DNA of 64,000 nt from Lacimicrobium alkaliphilum (lineage in GTDB: Bacteria > Pseudomonadota > Gammaproteobacteria > Enterobacterales > Alteromonadaceae): contig NZ_NISX01000018.1 in NCBI RefSeq assembly GCF_002591895.1, forward strand, positions 1-64,000, given 5' to 3'. Below the pieces are notes generated by a model, which saw only the letters and a program-made list of their open reading frames with translations, did no database searches and had not been told where the DNA came from. Positions 18,471-26,884 of the stretch are shown one piece after another (within the stretch, counting starts at the first letter, position 1; every line of letters starts with the position of its first letter). A program made the translations under genes and the position numbers.

Positions 18471-18557
18471 TACCTTGCTCAAGTTTGCTGTGTATTTCTG
18501 AAATACATACCAGCAAAACTATGTATTATTGGATGAAATATTTAAAAGGAGGTTTTC

Positions 18558-20825
18558 ATGGGGGCCGGAAGGTATTTGGTGGGTTATGGTGCGCTATGCT
18601 TGTTGATGGTGTCGTTTGTCTGTTCTGGCGCTCAGAAGGTTGATGTGTCAGGGAACTGGGAGGGTGAAATTCAGACCTACGGGGCAAAATCTTTGCAGAA
18701 GTCTATTGCCCTGTCACTGGAGCAGGCAGCGGATGGGAAAGTGAAAGGCCAAGTCTTTTATGAGGATGATGGCTGTATTTTTGCTGTTGAGGGGCAGATT
18801 TCAGCGCCAGGCAATAATACCCCGGCGCGCGTAGATCTGCTTGAGAAGGGCGCTTTAACAGGTGTTTCAGATGGATGTCAGCATCAGAGGATAACTTACG
18901 CGCTGGGACTGACGCCTACAGGAAACAAACTAAAAGTAGAAGGAAGTCACCTCAGCCAATTGATCAACCCGGAAAAAAGCTTTCTCACCAGGCAACCTGA
19001 AAACCGATTCTCTGAGCGATTAAAATTAATTGAGACCGTTACCAGCGAGGACAAGCGCAAGCCCAAGCAGTGGAGCGGCGCGATGAATACAACTTTGCTA
19101 AGGTTTTTGTTTCCGGCCGGCTACGCATCACCTAATCATGTTTATGTCTACGCAGATCAGCTCACTGTCCGTGGTTATGGGAAATGTAAAAGTTCCCTCT
19201 ATTCTCAGGATGGGGCTGGCAGCGATTTAAAGTATATTTCTGATGATCCTGAATGTGACATCTTGCCTGCCGGGCATTTTGATATCAGTGCGGAGGATAA
19301 CCTGAAAATTACCTGGCGACCTAAAGCCATCGATGCCAGGGAAGTGGTGCTGGCGGATCAGGATATTTCTTTGGTTCATCAGCAGGTACTTACCGGGGAA
19401 ATGTGGCATTTACAAGATGTTTATAATAAGCATGGTGATTCTCATACGCTCTCACAGATAGCGTCAAAATTGCTGGTCGCGAGACAAAATGCTTACCAGC
19501 GCTTCAATGATATTTTCGCTATGCAATTTCCGGCCTCTAAATACAGTCCAGAGTTTATTGGTTCATGGGAGGGGTTTATCAGGTTTAGTGATGGAAAAAA
19601 GCCTGATGAAAACATAGAGCAAGCGGCATTAGCGCTTTGGTCGGCTAAGTCTAATGATCGTAGTTATATTCTGGGTTACCTGACAATATCCGAAGCCTGT
19701 TTCTACAGCGTGTATATGCAAGATAAAAATGGTGTGGCGATGTTGCACGGTTTCGAACAATTGAAAAGAAGATGCAGCAGTGACCTGTTTAACTTTGAGT
19801 TCCCCAAGCAGCCGATAATGTCGATGGATACAAGCAATACACTGCTCAGGATCGGGCCAGAAGTTCGCCCCGAAGGCCGCAAAGGTATCAAACAATTTCA
19901 GGCTGTGTTCCATCGGGCAAAACCGACCCCTTACCTGATGTCATTACTTGAGTCTGACCAAGGGCAGAGTTTTGCGCTACCCGACGAGGTGACAAAAGCC
20001 CTGATGATCGCCGGAAAAGTGCCGGATGAAAACCTGGAAAAGCAGCATGATCAGAGGATGCGGGAGTCAGCTGAGCTATTAGCCAAAAAGGCTGAGCAGA
20101 TAAGGATACAAGAAGCCGAAGCCAAACAGCGCGAGTGGGCCAGATTAAAAAAGGAAAGTGAATATAGGACAGCTGCCCGACAGTCCAAATCAGGCGAGCG
20201 AGCTTATGCCAGCAAGCCAGTCGGTGACCCAATGCCACTACCAAAAGTCAGGGGGCCATTCGATGGAATACCCGGAGCGACGTTTTTAAATGCGGTATAT
20301 CAAGGCGATAGATCAGTAGTACAGCGCATCAACCGATCATATACCGGTAAGCAGGCGGCCGGGTTAAAGGCATTCTTCGGCAGTTATGGAAATAAGATGA
20401 CCGATGCCATGGCTGATTTGTATAAACAGGTCAGAATAGAAGACTCAGTTGCGGCAAAATATCTGTTTGAATACGAGAAACACTATCGTCGATGCTTGTC
20501 AGAATCTCCAGCTGTATTCTATGTGACGGGTTACCAGCCGGACATGGTGGTGACTAATTTGCTGGGAGCGGAAATTGCACGGCATTATGGTGGCACGACA
20601 AAAACAAAATACCAGGTTAACTCGGAGTTTTCGGATGTATTCCGGCAAGTCGGGAAAATGCAGCCAGAGGGCGTAGCGGCTAATATTACCGGGTTTCTCG
20701 CAAGCCAGAGCGGAGAGGACTTGAGGAAGTTATCGCTAAATGGCGTTGCGCAGATGTTTAGCAAGTTTTCCTGTGACAGCCCTGAAGTAAAGACCTTCGA
20801 GAAAAATTTGATTGCGTTGTTTTAA
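18558..20825 (+). CDS. Secreted protein of unknown function with duplicated domain and coiled coil
   Basis: A 755-residue protein with a good AAGGAGG site and a signal peptide (LLMVSFVCSGAQ). Two related blocks are visible: residues ~30-120 (SGNWEGEIQTYG ... EDDGCIFAVEGQI) and residues ~337-420 (IGSWEGFIRFSDG ... TISEACFYSVYMQ), suggesting a duplicated domain of extracellular beta type. Residues ~500-545 form a charged Lys/Glu/Gln-rich coiled coil, followed by a helical C-terminal domain of ~200 residues with a Cys pair. I recognise no family. It lies inside the repeat-bounded island. Confidence 0.65.
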   Translation: MGAGRYLVGYGALCLLMVSFVCSGAQKVDVSGNWEGEIQTYGAKSLQKSIALSLEQAADGKVKGQVFYEDDGCIFAVEGQISAPGNNTPARVDLLEKGALTGVSDGCQHQRITYALGLTPTGNKLKVEGSHLSQLINPEKSFLTRQPENRFSERLKLIETVTSEDKRKPKQWSGAMNTTLLRFLFPAGYASPNHVYVYADQLTVRGYGKCKSSLYSQDGAGSDLKYISDDPECDILPAGHFDISAEDNLKITWRPKAIDAREVVLADQDISLVHQQVLTGEMWHLQDVYNKHGDSHTLSQIASKLLVARQNAYQRFNDIFAMQFPASKYSPEFIGSWEGFIRFSDGKKPDENIEQAALALWSAKSNDRSYILGYLTISEACFYSVYMQDKNGVAMLHGFEQLKRRCSSDLFNFEFPKQPIMSMDTSNTLLRIGPEVRPEGRKGIKQFQAVFHRAKPTPYLMSLLESDQGQSFALPDEVTKALMIAGKVPDENLEKQHDQRMRESAELLAKKAEQIRIQEAEAKQREWARLKKESEYRTAARQSKSGERAYASKPVGDPMPLPKVRGPFDGIPGATFLNAVYQGDRSVVQRINRSYTGKQAAGLKAFFGSYGNKMTDAMADLYKQVRIEDSVAAKYLFEYEKHYRRCLSESPAVFYVTGYQPDMVVTNLLGAEIARHYGGTTKTKYQVNSEFSDVFRQVGKMQPEGVAANITGFLASQSGEDLRKLSLNGVAQMFSKFSCDSPEVKTFEKNLIALF

Positions 20826-20852
20826 TTTCGTAGCCAGTTTCATCCGGCGTGG

Positions 20853-20978
20853 GGTCGAATTTATTCGACAGGCAAAGGTGAGATTGACGCCATTGGCCCA
20901 ATAAATTGGGCATCTACAGGGGCTGGTGTAAACCGTTACCCAAGGAGAATCTCCCCTGTAGAGTCGAATTTAGTCGAC
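20853..20978. repeat. Cluster of three REPs
   Basis: GGTCGAATTTATTCGAC at 20853-20869, GGCCCAATAAATTGGG followed by CATCTAC at 20895-20917, and GTAGAGTCGAATTTAGTCGAC at 20958-20978. The last one directly follows the hipA stop codon on the minus strand. Confidence 0.7.
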
Positions 20979-22186
20979 TAAAAGAGGTTAGACGGTACCG
21001 GTATTACGCCTCTTAGCCTCTCAATATCCTCGTCTGTTACCCCGGATGCGGAAAATGCCTCCGGCCACGTCAGGGTAACATCAGATACATCATTGAAAAT
21101 GGACTTGGCTTTTGCAACAGAAAGGCCAAACCGACGATGTTGAGACAGCAGGTTTTCTACAGTGGCTTCGCGTCCAAAGTTGCCCAGGCCAAGACCGTGT
21201 TGACGGGAACTACTGATCGGCAGCACATCGTAGGCGGGTGACAAGTGCCAGCCCCGGGAGCCGAAGGGCATTATCAGACCGTGGTTGCGAACGTGATCAT
21301 CGGTGTTGCCAATGAGCGCGTTAAAACACATTCGGGTAAACAGCTCTTTACTGTCAGAGGCCCTGTCGCTCTCTCTGCGCAGAAAGTCAGCTATTTCACC
21401 GTAAGTGTATGTCGAGGCTGCCAGTCCCGGGTTCACAACGTCAATATCAAGTAATGTCCGGGCGCTTATAAATGCACAGGATGGAATACTGCCTCGTCTG
21501 TCAAAGCGCTCGACCAGCAATACATCCTCATCGTCAACACGCAGTGTCTTAGTGTTGGCGACATTGTCTGTCAGTTCCCGCAGCAATAACATGCTGGCGT
21601 GCTCAACCCGTGCATGATTAAAGAGATCGTCTTTGCGGTTGAACTTGACCAGATATTCTCTCTCACCGTCGTTAACCACCGCTTTGGGGCGGGCGCCGCC
21701 CATACTTTCGCCATGCTGAAACGCTTTCTTGGCTTCTGGTGATACGGCCTGATCATTAAGAATGGCATTTTTTCCACGCAGCAGATCGTTGATCTGGCCA
21801 ATTCTGGCTAAAGAGCGCTTTGGTTTACAGCTGTTTCTCGACAGGCTGAGTGTGATTGCCCCGACACCCATCGCACTGCCGGATAGCAGAAACTCAATGG
21901 TGTTTTGGGGCTTGGTTTTGTGCAGCGAAAGGATAAGCTTCTTGCCCCAGGCGTCTGCGCCGGCATCAAGCAGAGCGCCAAACATGCCGCCATGCCTGCG
22001 TGTAACAAAGACATCCTCAGATAGCGGCAGATTAACGGGATCAATGGCAAAAGCCTTTGCATGATTGAGATAGGATTTGCCATATCGGAATTGCGCGACG
22101 GTATTATTGTGGTTGAGTGCAACAATGCCGCAAATCAGCGGTTGATCCTCTATGCCATCAATATACACGTAGGCTTCAGAAGTCAT
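20978..22186 (-). CDS. hipA: HipA-family toxin kinase
   Basis: A 402-residue Ser/Thr kinase toxin of the HipA family. The N-terminal couple_HipA subdomain (FRYGKSYLNHAKAFAID, RHGGMFGALLDAGADAWGK) is followed by the kinase part: GESMGGARPKAVV, the ATP-binding Lys in EYLVKFN, the catalytic-loop-like FNALIGNTDDHVRNHG, and LSPAYDVLPIS as the metal-binding segment. HipA homologues phosphorylate glutamyl-tRNA synthetase or other targets; the target here is unknown. I prefer the ATG at 22186, which overlaps the end of hipB by 11 bases, over the GTG at 22207. Activity is expected to be restrained by the upstream-encoded HipB. Confidence 0.9.
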   Translation of the reverse strand: MTSEAYVYIDGIEDQPLICGIVALNHNNTVAQFRYGKSYLNHAKAFAIDPVNLPLSEDVFVTRRHGGMFGALLDAGADAWGKKLILSLHKTKPQNTIEFLLSGSAMGVGAITLSLSRNSCKPKRSLARIGQINDLLRGKNAILNDQAVSPEAKKAFQHGESMGGARPKAVVNDGEREYLVKFNRKDDLFNHARVEHASMLLLRELTDNVANTKTLRVDDEDVLLVERFDRRGSIPSCAFISARTLLDIDVVNPGLAASTYTYGEIADFLRRESDRASDSKELFTRMCFNALIGNTDDHVRNHGLIMPFGSRGWHLSPAYDVLPISSSRQHGLGLGNFGREATVENLLSQHRRFGLSVAKAKSIFNDVSDVTLTWPEAFSASGVTDEDIERLRGVIPVPSNLF

Positions 22187-22478
22187 TATCCAGAACTCGT
22201 TGATCACTTTTGCGGTGACGCAGCTTGGGATCAGGCAGGCGCAGTTTCCCTAACTCTGATAACAATGGCTGATCAAGCTTTAACAACGACAGGGCGTCGA
22301 ACAGTATTTCACTGTTAACCGCTTTGCCCTGCTCCATGTTCGAAACTGTTTTACGGGACACGCCCAGCCGTTGAGCAAACTCATCCTGTGACATAGCGCT
22401 GGCCCGGTATTCTTTGATCAGCAAGCCCAATGTGGCGAGTAGTTTCTTTGCGCCCATGCTGTGTAAAATAAGTTTCAT
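22176..22478 (-). CDS. hipB: HipB-like helix-turn-helix antitoxin
   Basis: A 100-residue Cro/C1-type HTH protein. The HTH spans roughly residues 30-55 (SQDEFAQRLGVSRKTVSNME). It precedes and overlaps hipA, the standard order for this toxin-antitoxin type, in which HipB binds HipA and represses the operon. The charged, flexible tail (DPKLRHRKSDQRV) is typical. It begins at the ATG at 22478. Confidence 0.85.
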   Translation of the reverse strand: MKLILHSMGAKKLLATLGLLIKEYRASAMSQDEFAQRLGVSRKTVSNMEQGKAVNSEILFDALSLLKLDQPLLSELGKLRLPDPKLRHRKSDQRVLDNDF

Positions 22479-22491
22479 AATAAGATTATGT

Positions 22492-22503
22492 GTATAAATA
22501 TAC
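22492..22503. promoter_or_regulatory. Possible HipB operator
   Basis: GTATAAATATAC is a near-perfect palindrome 14 bases upstream of hipB, in an AT-rich stretch suited to a promoter. HipB-type repressors bind palindromes in this position, but no second copy is obvious, so this is tentative. Confidence 0.3.
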
Positions 22504-22546
22504 TCTAAAATTCCCGATATTGCTATGTTGTATCAGGTTCCTCCAT

Positions 22547-22657
22547 GTAGGGTCGAAAGCGAATACAGGGATGTATTGTCTCGCGAACCGAAGGATGGAA
22601 TTTATTCGACCATCAGAGGTGGGCATAACGCCATAGGCCCAATAAATTGGGCCTTAC
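22547..22657. repeat. Composite REP element (copy of 8064-8174)
   Basis: An expanded REP at 22547-22610 plus an inverted simple REP at 22636-22657. It is closely similar over about 110 bases to the element at 8064-8174, including the inserted loop with CGAACCGAAGGATGG. Confidence 0.8.
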
Positions 22658-22663
22658 AGTTGC

Positions 22664-24532
22664 TCACATCTGGTAGCGGATACCCGCTCTGGCCTGGCGG
22701 CCCGGGTCGATAAAGCCTACCGATTGCTCGAAGTCTTTATCCAGCAGATTATCCAGATTCAGGCTGAGGCTGAGTTTTTCACTCAGTTGCCACTGCGCAG
22801 CCAGGGCCACTTCAGTGTAACCGTTCATCAGGATCTCACCTGTAGGTACGGAGCTGTCGTAAAACTCACCACGGGAGTCAGCAGACAGTGTGATGCTGAA
22901 ATTATCCAGCTGTGCATTGAGTTGAATACCCCCTGACCATTTCGGGCGGCGGCGCAGGTGGTTGTCGGTGTCTTTGACATCAATATCCAGGTAGGCAAAA
23001 TCCAGACTGGCGCTGAGCCACTCGTTCAGTTGCCCGCTGCCGCGCCATTCGATGCCGGATGTATGCACTTCTGAACGATTAACATTGGTAAACAGCTCGG
23101 CATCGAAATCCACCAGATCTTCAAACTTGTTATAGAACAGGTTCATCTGCACGCTGTAACCGCTTTGCCCCTGCACGCGGATGCCGATTTCGCTGTTCTC
23201 GCTCAGTTCAGGTTTCAGCTCAGGGTTTCCTACCAAAGGGTGGGCCAGGGCAAAGAAGCTTGGCAATTTGTAACCCTCACTGTAACCGGCGTGAAGCCGG
23301 GTCTTTGAGTTAAGCTGCCAGGCCAGGTTCAGCCTTGATGATAACTCACTGTTGAAGCTCTGCGGTGCATCAAAGCGCAGGCCCAGTTCCAGGGTCAGGT
23401 CATCCAGGCGCTTACTGGTTTCCATAAAGGCGCTGTAATTCTCCTGCTCCAGTCTGAAGTTCACCGGCATGGGAAAACCAAAATCCAGCGTACCGCGATT
23501 CTCGCCTATCGCTTTTTTGCCACTGGCACCGCCAAGCACCGACCAGGTATCAGACAACTGCCAGTTCAGATAAATTTCACCATCCAGCTTGCGGTAATCG
23601 GATTCAATCAAGCTGGCGGGAATGCCGTCGATAACACCGGGAGCAATGCCGGGATTGTCGGTTTGCTCTTCGGTGCGGGTCCAGGAAATCCGGCTGGTCC
23701 ACTTAAGGTTGTCGCTGCTGTTAAACTGGCTGAGCCAGCTGGCCAGAGCGTGTTTACTGTCGCGGCTTTCAGCTTCTCTGGGAATGGCAAATGTCTCTCC
23801 GCCGCTGTCTTCGGCAAAGGCCAGTCGGTCAGTGTTACTTGCACTTAACAGCAACTGATGTTCGCTGTTTTTGGTATCGGCACCGAGTTTCAGCAGCGCC
23901 TGTTGATGCTGTATCTCGGCAAAATCTGAGCTTTGCTGCTGATTGGCTGACAAGCTCAGTAATGCGCTGAGATCCTGGTTACTCTGAGTTGACAAGGTCA
24001 GGTTGCCACGCTGTTGTTTGTCGCTGCCCGCTTCCACGCTGAGGCTGTTAGCGGCGCTCTGGCGAGTAATAAAGTGGATCACCCCGCTGACCGCCTCACC
24101 ACCGTAGATGGCGCTGGTGCCACCGCGATAGACATCGATACGTTCAATCACTGCCGGGTCGAGCTGGCTGAAATCGAAACCGCCGCCACTGCTGTTGGTG
24201 GGATCATTAACCGTCACACCGTCGATCATCACCAGGGTAAAATTTGATTCTCCGCCACGAATGGCAATATGAGAGCGGCCGGCCACGCCATCACGGGAAA
24301 TCAGCAGATTGGGGATCTGTTTAAGCAAATCCAATGTGTTTAACGGGTTAATGCGTTCAATCTGGGTTCTGCTCATGCTGGTACTGGTTTGCAACTGATT
24401 TTGTTGCAGCCGGGTGCCGGTCACGGTTAGGGATTCAATGTTGTCTCCATGACGCTGACTGGCGAAAGTATCAGAGCTCAGGCCGATCAGGCCGAGTGCG
24501 CCGAAAGTCAGAGGTAAAAGGGTTAATTTCAC
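22664..24532 (-). CDS. TonB-dependent receptor (BtuB-like)
   Basis: A 622-residue outer-membrane receptor with a signal peptide, a TonB-box-like segment (IESLTVTGTR near residue 33), a plug domain (LLKQIPNLLISRDG, IAIRGGESNFTLVMIDGV, VYRGGTSAIYGGEAVSGVIHF) and a beta-barrel of about 460 residues ending in GIRYQM. The length and plug resemble BtuB-type vitamin B12 receptors, but no cobalamin riboswitch is visible upstream and no cobalamin gene is nearby, so the ligand is open. Its last 71 codons are duplicated at 18255-18470. Confidence 0.8.
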   Translation of the reverse strand: MKLTLLPLTFGALGLIGLSSDTFASQRHGDNIESLTVTGTRLQQNQLQTSTSMSRTQIERINPLNTLDLLKQIPNLLISRDGVAGRSHIAIRGGESNFTLVMIDGVTVNDPTNSSGGGFDFSQLDPAVIERIDVYRGGTSAIYGGEAVSGVIHFITRQSAANSLSVEAGSDKQQRGNLTLSTQSNQDLSALLSLSANQQQSSDFAEIQHQQALLKLGADTKNSEHQLLLSASNTDRLAFAEDSGGETFAIPREAESRDSKHALASWLSQFNSSDNLKWTSRISWTRTEEQTDNPGIAPGVIDGIPASLIESDYRKLDGEIYLNWQLSDTWSVLGGASGKKAIGENRGTLDFGFPMPVNFRLEQENYSAFMETSKRLDDLTLELGLRFDAPQSFNSELSSRLNLAWQLNSKTRLHAGYSEGYKLPSFFALAHPLVGNPELKPELSENSEIGIRVQGQSGYSVQMNLFYNKFEDLVDFDAELFTNVNRSEVHTSGIEWRGSGQLNEWLSASLDFAYLDIDVKDTDNHLRRRPKWSGGIQLNAQLDNFSITLSADSRGEFYDSSVPTGEILMNGYTEVALAAQWQLSEKLSLSLNLDNLLDKDFEQSVGFIDPGRQARAGIRYQM

Positions 24533-24687
24533 CGGTTACTCCTTTGGTTTTTTAAGAAAATTCACTTGTAAAGGTAAGGCAGAGGTTGGCAATATACAGA
24601 ACTGAATAAAAAAGTCATATTTTTGACTGTTTTAACCGCCATTTAATCGCTACAGGCTGTTAAGCGAGTCAGCCAGGAAGGAACACT

Positions 24688-26802
24688 GTGAAACAATCTG
24701 CATTTAAACATCAACTCTTCGTCGCACTGATACAACTGGTACTGGTTGCCCTGGCCTGTGTTCTTGGCTATGCCCTGTCACGGGAGATGAACCTTATTCC
24801 CAAGGCTGTATTGCGCCTGCCTGAGGTGTATGTCAGTACGGCGGATATGTGGAGCCTGACGCGCATTTTTGTGGTGATTTATCTGATTCAGATTGTGATC
24901 AGCACGCTGAGCCTTAAAAGTCATGGTTTTGCTTCACTCAGGCGTTTCGGCACCGAGTATATTTTCTACCTGTTTGCCTATACCACGGCTTCGTTGTACA
25001 GCTTCCTGGCCACTACGATCAATTATGATCCCCAGTTAATTGCCGCCATTGGCCTGTTGTCGACACTGTTTTACCTGCTGGCCATGATGGCCATGGTGCT
25101 GTGGCGGGATAAGGCTGCTATCGGCGCTGCCATCGGTCAGCCTGTCTGGGCACTGTTAAAACGCCTGGTGAGTATTCCCGGTGTGCTGGCTATTGTGTAT
25201 TTTCTGGTGCCACTGGCGCTCGGTGTGGCCTTTACCGCTGATCGGGATATCGCTAACCGTATTACCCAGATCCGTATTTTCTTCAACCCGGTCCCTGAAT
25301 CCGAATGGGGGCTGAAGAACCTTTATCCTGAACTGGTGTTCGAACAGCCGGTGCTGGTAAAAAAGGCGCCGCAGGATCCGGACAGTTTGTATGTACTGGA
25401 ACGGGTTGGTCGCGTCTACAAGGTGCCGTTTCCTGATGGAGGCAATAAGGAACTGGTGCTGGATATCCGCGATCAGTTAGGTGAAGTGGAAGTGGAGAAC
25501 GGCGCCATTGGTATGGCCTTCCATCCGCAGTTTAATCAGGCCGATGATAAACAGTTTATGTACCTGTATTACACCGATACCCGTCCGGAAAAAGGCCAGC
25601 TTAACAAACTGTCCCGTTTTGATTTAAGCGAAAGCGACCTTAGCGACCGTAAGGCCTCCGAGTTTAAGATTCTGAGCCTGCCGAGAATAGCCGATGGTTT
25701 CCATAATGGTGGTTCGGTTGAGTTTGGCCCGGATAATTATTTGTATATTGGTTTAGGTGAGGGAGTGCGCCCTAAGGGCGTTCAATCTTCTGCAGACGTT
25801 TTCCGTGCCGGAATATTGCGACTGGATGTGGATATGCAGCCCGGCAATCTGCCTCCCGAACCCTTTGAACACGGCGAGGTTCAGGGCTATCACGTGCCCG
25901 CAGACAATCCCTTCGTAGACAGAGAGGATATCCGTTCAGAGTTCTGGGCTCTGGGATTACGCAATCCCTTCCGTTTTACCTTTGATGAACAAACGAATGA
26001 TCTCTGGTTGGGTGACGTGGGATCCACCATCTGGGAAGAGATTAATCGGGTGGAAAAGGGTAAGCATTACCAGTACCCGGTGATTGAGGGTCGTGAGCCT
26101 ACCGGCAAATCCGGGTGGGAAGAGCTGGACATTCCCATGCAGGGGCCGGTGTATACCTATCAGCATACCGCTTATGATCGCGCGGTGATTGGTGGTGCGG
26201 TGGCCCGTGGCGATATGTATGCGTCACTGAAAGGCAAGTATGTGTTTGCCGATAATTATTCGGCCAAGATCTTTGTGATGGATGCCGACAACCCCCAGGT
26301 GGATGAGGTACAGCTGATTGCCAGGGCCAGCCAGTATGCCCAGCGCGGTGTCAGTTCGGTGGTACAGGTTGAATCCGGTGAGATCCTGGTGACCACCTTA
26401 GGTGCGGCTTCTGAGCCAAGTGGTGAAGTGCTGGTGCTAGTGAAAGCCGAAGAAGCCGATGTGGTAGAGCGTGAAGACGAAAGCACCGAGGCGCCAAAGG
26501 ATTATGATGAAGAAACCACAGCCGCCTTGTTTGCGGTTAACTGTGCCCGGTGTCATGGCGTGAAAGGTGATGGTAAGGGGCCGGATTCATCCATGCTGGG
26601 TGTGGAAATGCCCGATCTGACCTCACCTATGTACCATTTTGAAACCTCAGCCGAGGATATTCATGCAGTGATCGAAAAAGGCGGTGCAGAGGTGGGCATG
26701 AGCCCGATGATGCCGCCATGGGGCGGTTTCCTCAAGCCTGAAGAAATCGACCACCTGGTGATTTACATTCAGTCGCTGCCTGATAAACATCATCATCACT
26801 GA
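24688..26802 (+). CDS. Membrane-anchored PQQ-type sugar dehydrogenase fused to cytochrome c
   Basis: A 704-residue protein that starts at a GTG after AAGGAACACT. The N-terminal ~200 residues hold about five membrane helices. A glucose/sorbosone-dehydrogenase-type beta-propeller follows (VLERVGRVYKVPF, IGMAFHPQFN, RIADGFHNGGSVEFGPD, WALGLRNPFRFTFD, WEEINRVEKGKHYQYPV). The C-terminal cytochrome c domain has CARCHG near residue 619 and a candidate axial Met in SPMMPPWGG. It should oxidise an aldose in the periplasm and pass electrons through its own haem. It ends in a natural HHHH run. It diverges from the receptor gene. Confidence 0.85.
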   Translation: MKQSAFKHQLFVALIQLVLVALACVLGYALSREMNLIPKAVLRLPEVYVSTADMWSLTRIFVVIYLIQIVISTLSLKSHGFASLRRFGTEYIFYLFAYTTASLYSFLATTINYDPQLIAAIGLLSTLFYLLAMMAMVLWRDKAAIGAAIGQPVWALLKRLVSIPGVLAIVYFLVPLALGVAFTADRDIANRITQIRIFFNPVPESEWGLKNLYPELVFEQPVLVKKAPQDPDSLYVLERVGRVYKVPFPDGGNKELVLDIRDQLGEVEVENGAIGMAFHPQFNQADDKQFMYLYYTDTRPEKGQLNKLSRFDLSESDLSDRKASEFKILSLPRIADGFHNGGSVEFGPDNYLYIGLGEGVRPKGVQSSADVFRAGILRLDVDMQPGNLPPEPFEHGEVQGYHVPADNPFVDREDIRSEFWALGLRNPFRFTFDEQTNDLWLGDVGSTIWEEINRVEKGKHYQYPVIEGREPTGKSGWEELDIPMQGPVYTYQHTAYDRAVIGGAVARGDMYASLKGKYVFADNYSAKIFVMDADNPQVDEVQLIARASQYAQRGVSSVVQVESGEILVTTLGAASEPSGEVLVLVKAEEADVVEREDESTEAPKDYDEETTAALFAVNCARCHGVKGDGKGPDSSMLGVEMPDLTSPMYHFETSAEDIHAVIEKGGAEVGMSPMMPPWGGFLKPEEIDHLVIYIQSLPDKHHHH

Positions 26803-26809
26803 TTAGCGT

Positions 26810-26884
26810 GGGCCCAATAAATTGGGCCCTACAGGAGTAACTCCTTACTCAAAGAAATCTTCCTTGTAGGGACGAATTTATTCG
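26810..26884. repeat. REPIN (inverted REP pair)
   Basis: GGGCCCAATAAATTGGGCCC followed by TAC at 26810-26832, and GTAGGGACGAATTTATTCG at 26866-26884. The second REP contains the stop codon of the minus-strand lyase-like gene. Confidence 0.75.

Larger units (their letters stand above)
18255..22879. mobile_element. Putative island bounded by direct repeats of a receptor-gene 3' end
   Basis: Direct repeats 18255-18470 and 22664-22879 enclose a secreted unknown protein, a HipBA module and REP elements. The arrangement is like an integrated element that restores the 3' end of its target gene, or like a recombination-made duplication. No integrase or transposase gene is present inside, so mobility is an inference. 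Confidence 0.45.

Noticed and set aside
18255-18482. A 75-codon open frame as a separate small outer-membrane protein gene
   Set aside because: It is a copy of the receptor gene's last codons, with no promoter or start signal of its own.
24533-24687. Cobalamin riboswitch upstream of the BtuB-like receptor gene
   Set aside because: The 155-base divergent region is too short and shows no B12-box-like conserved core.
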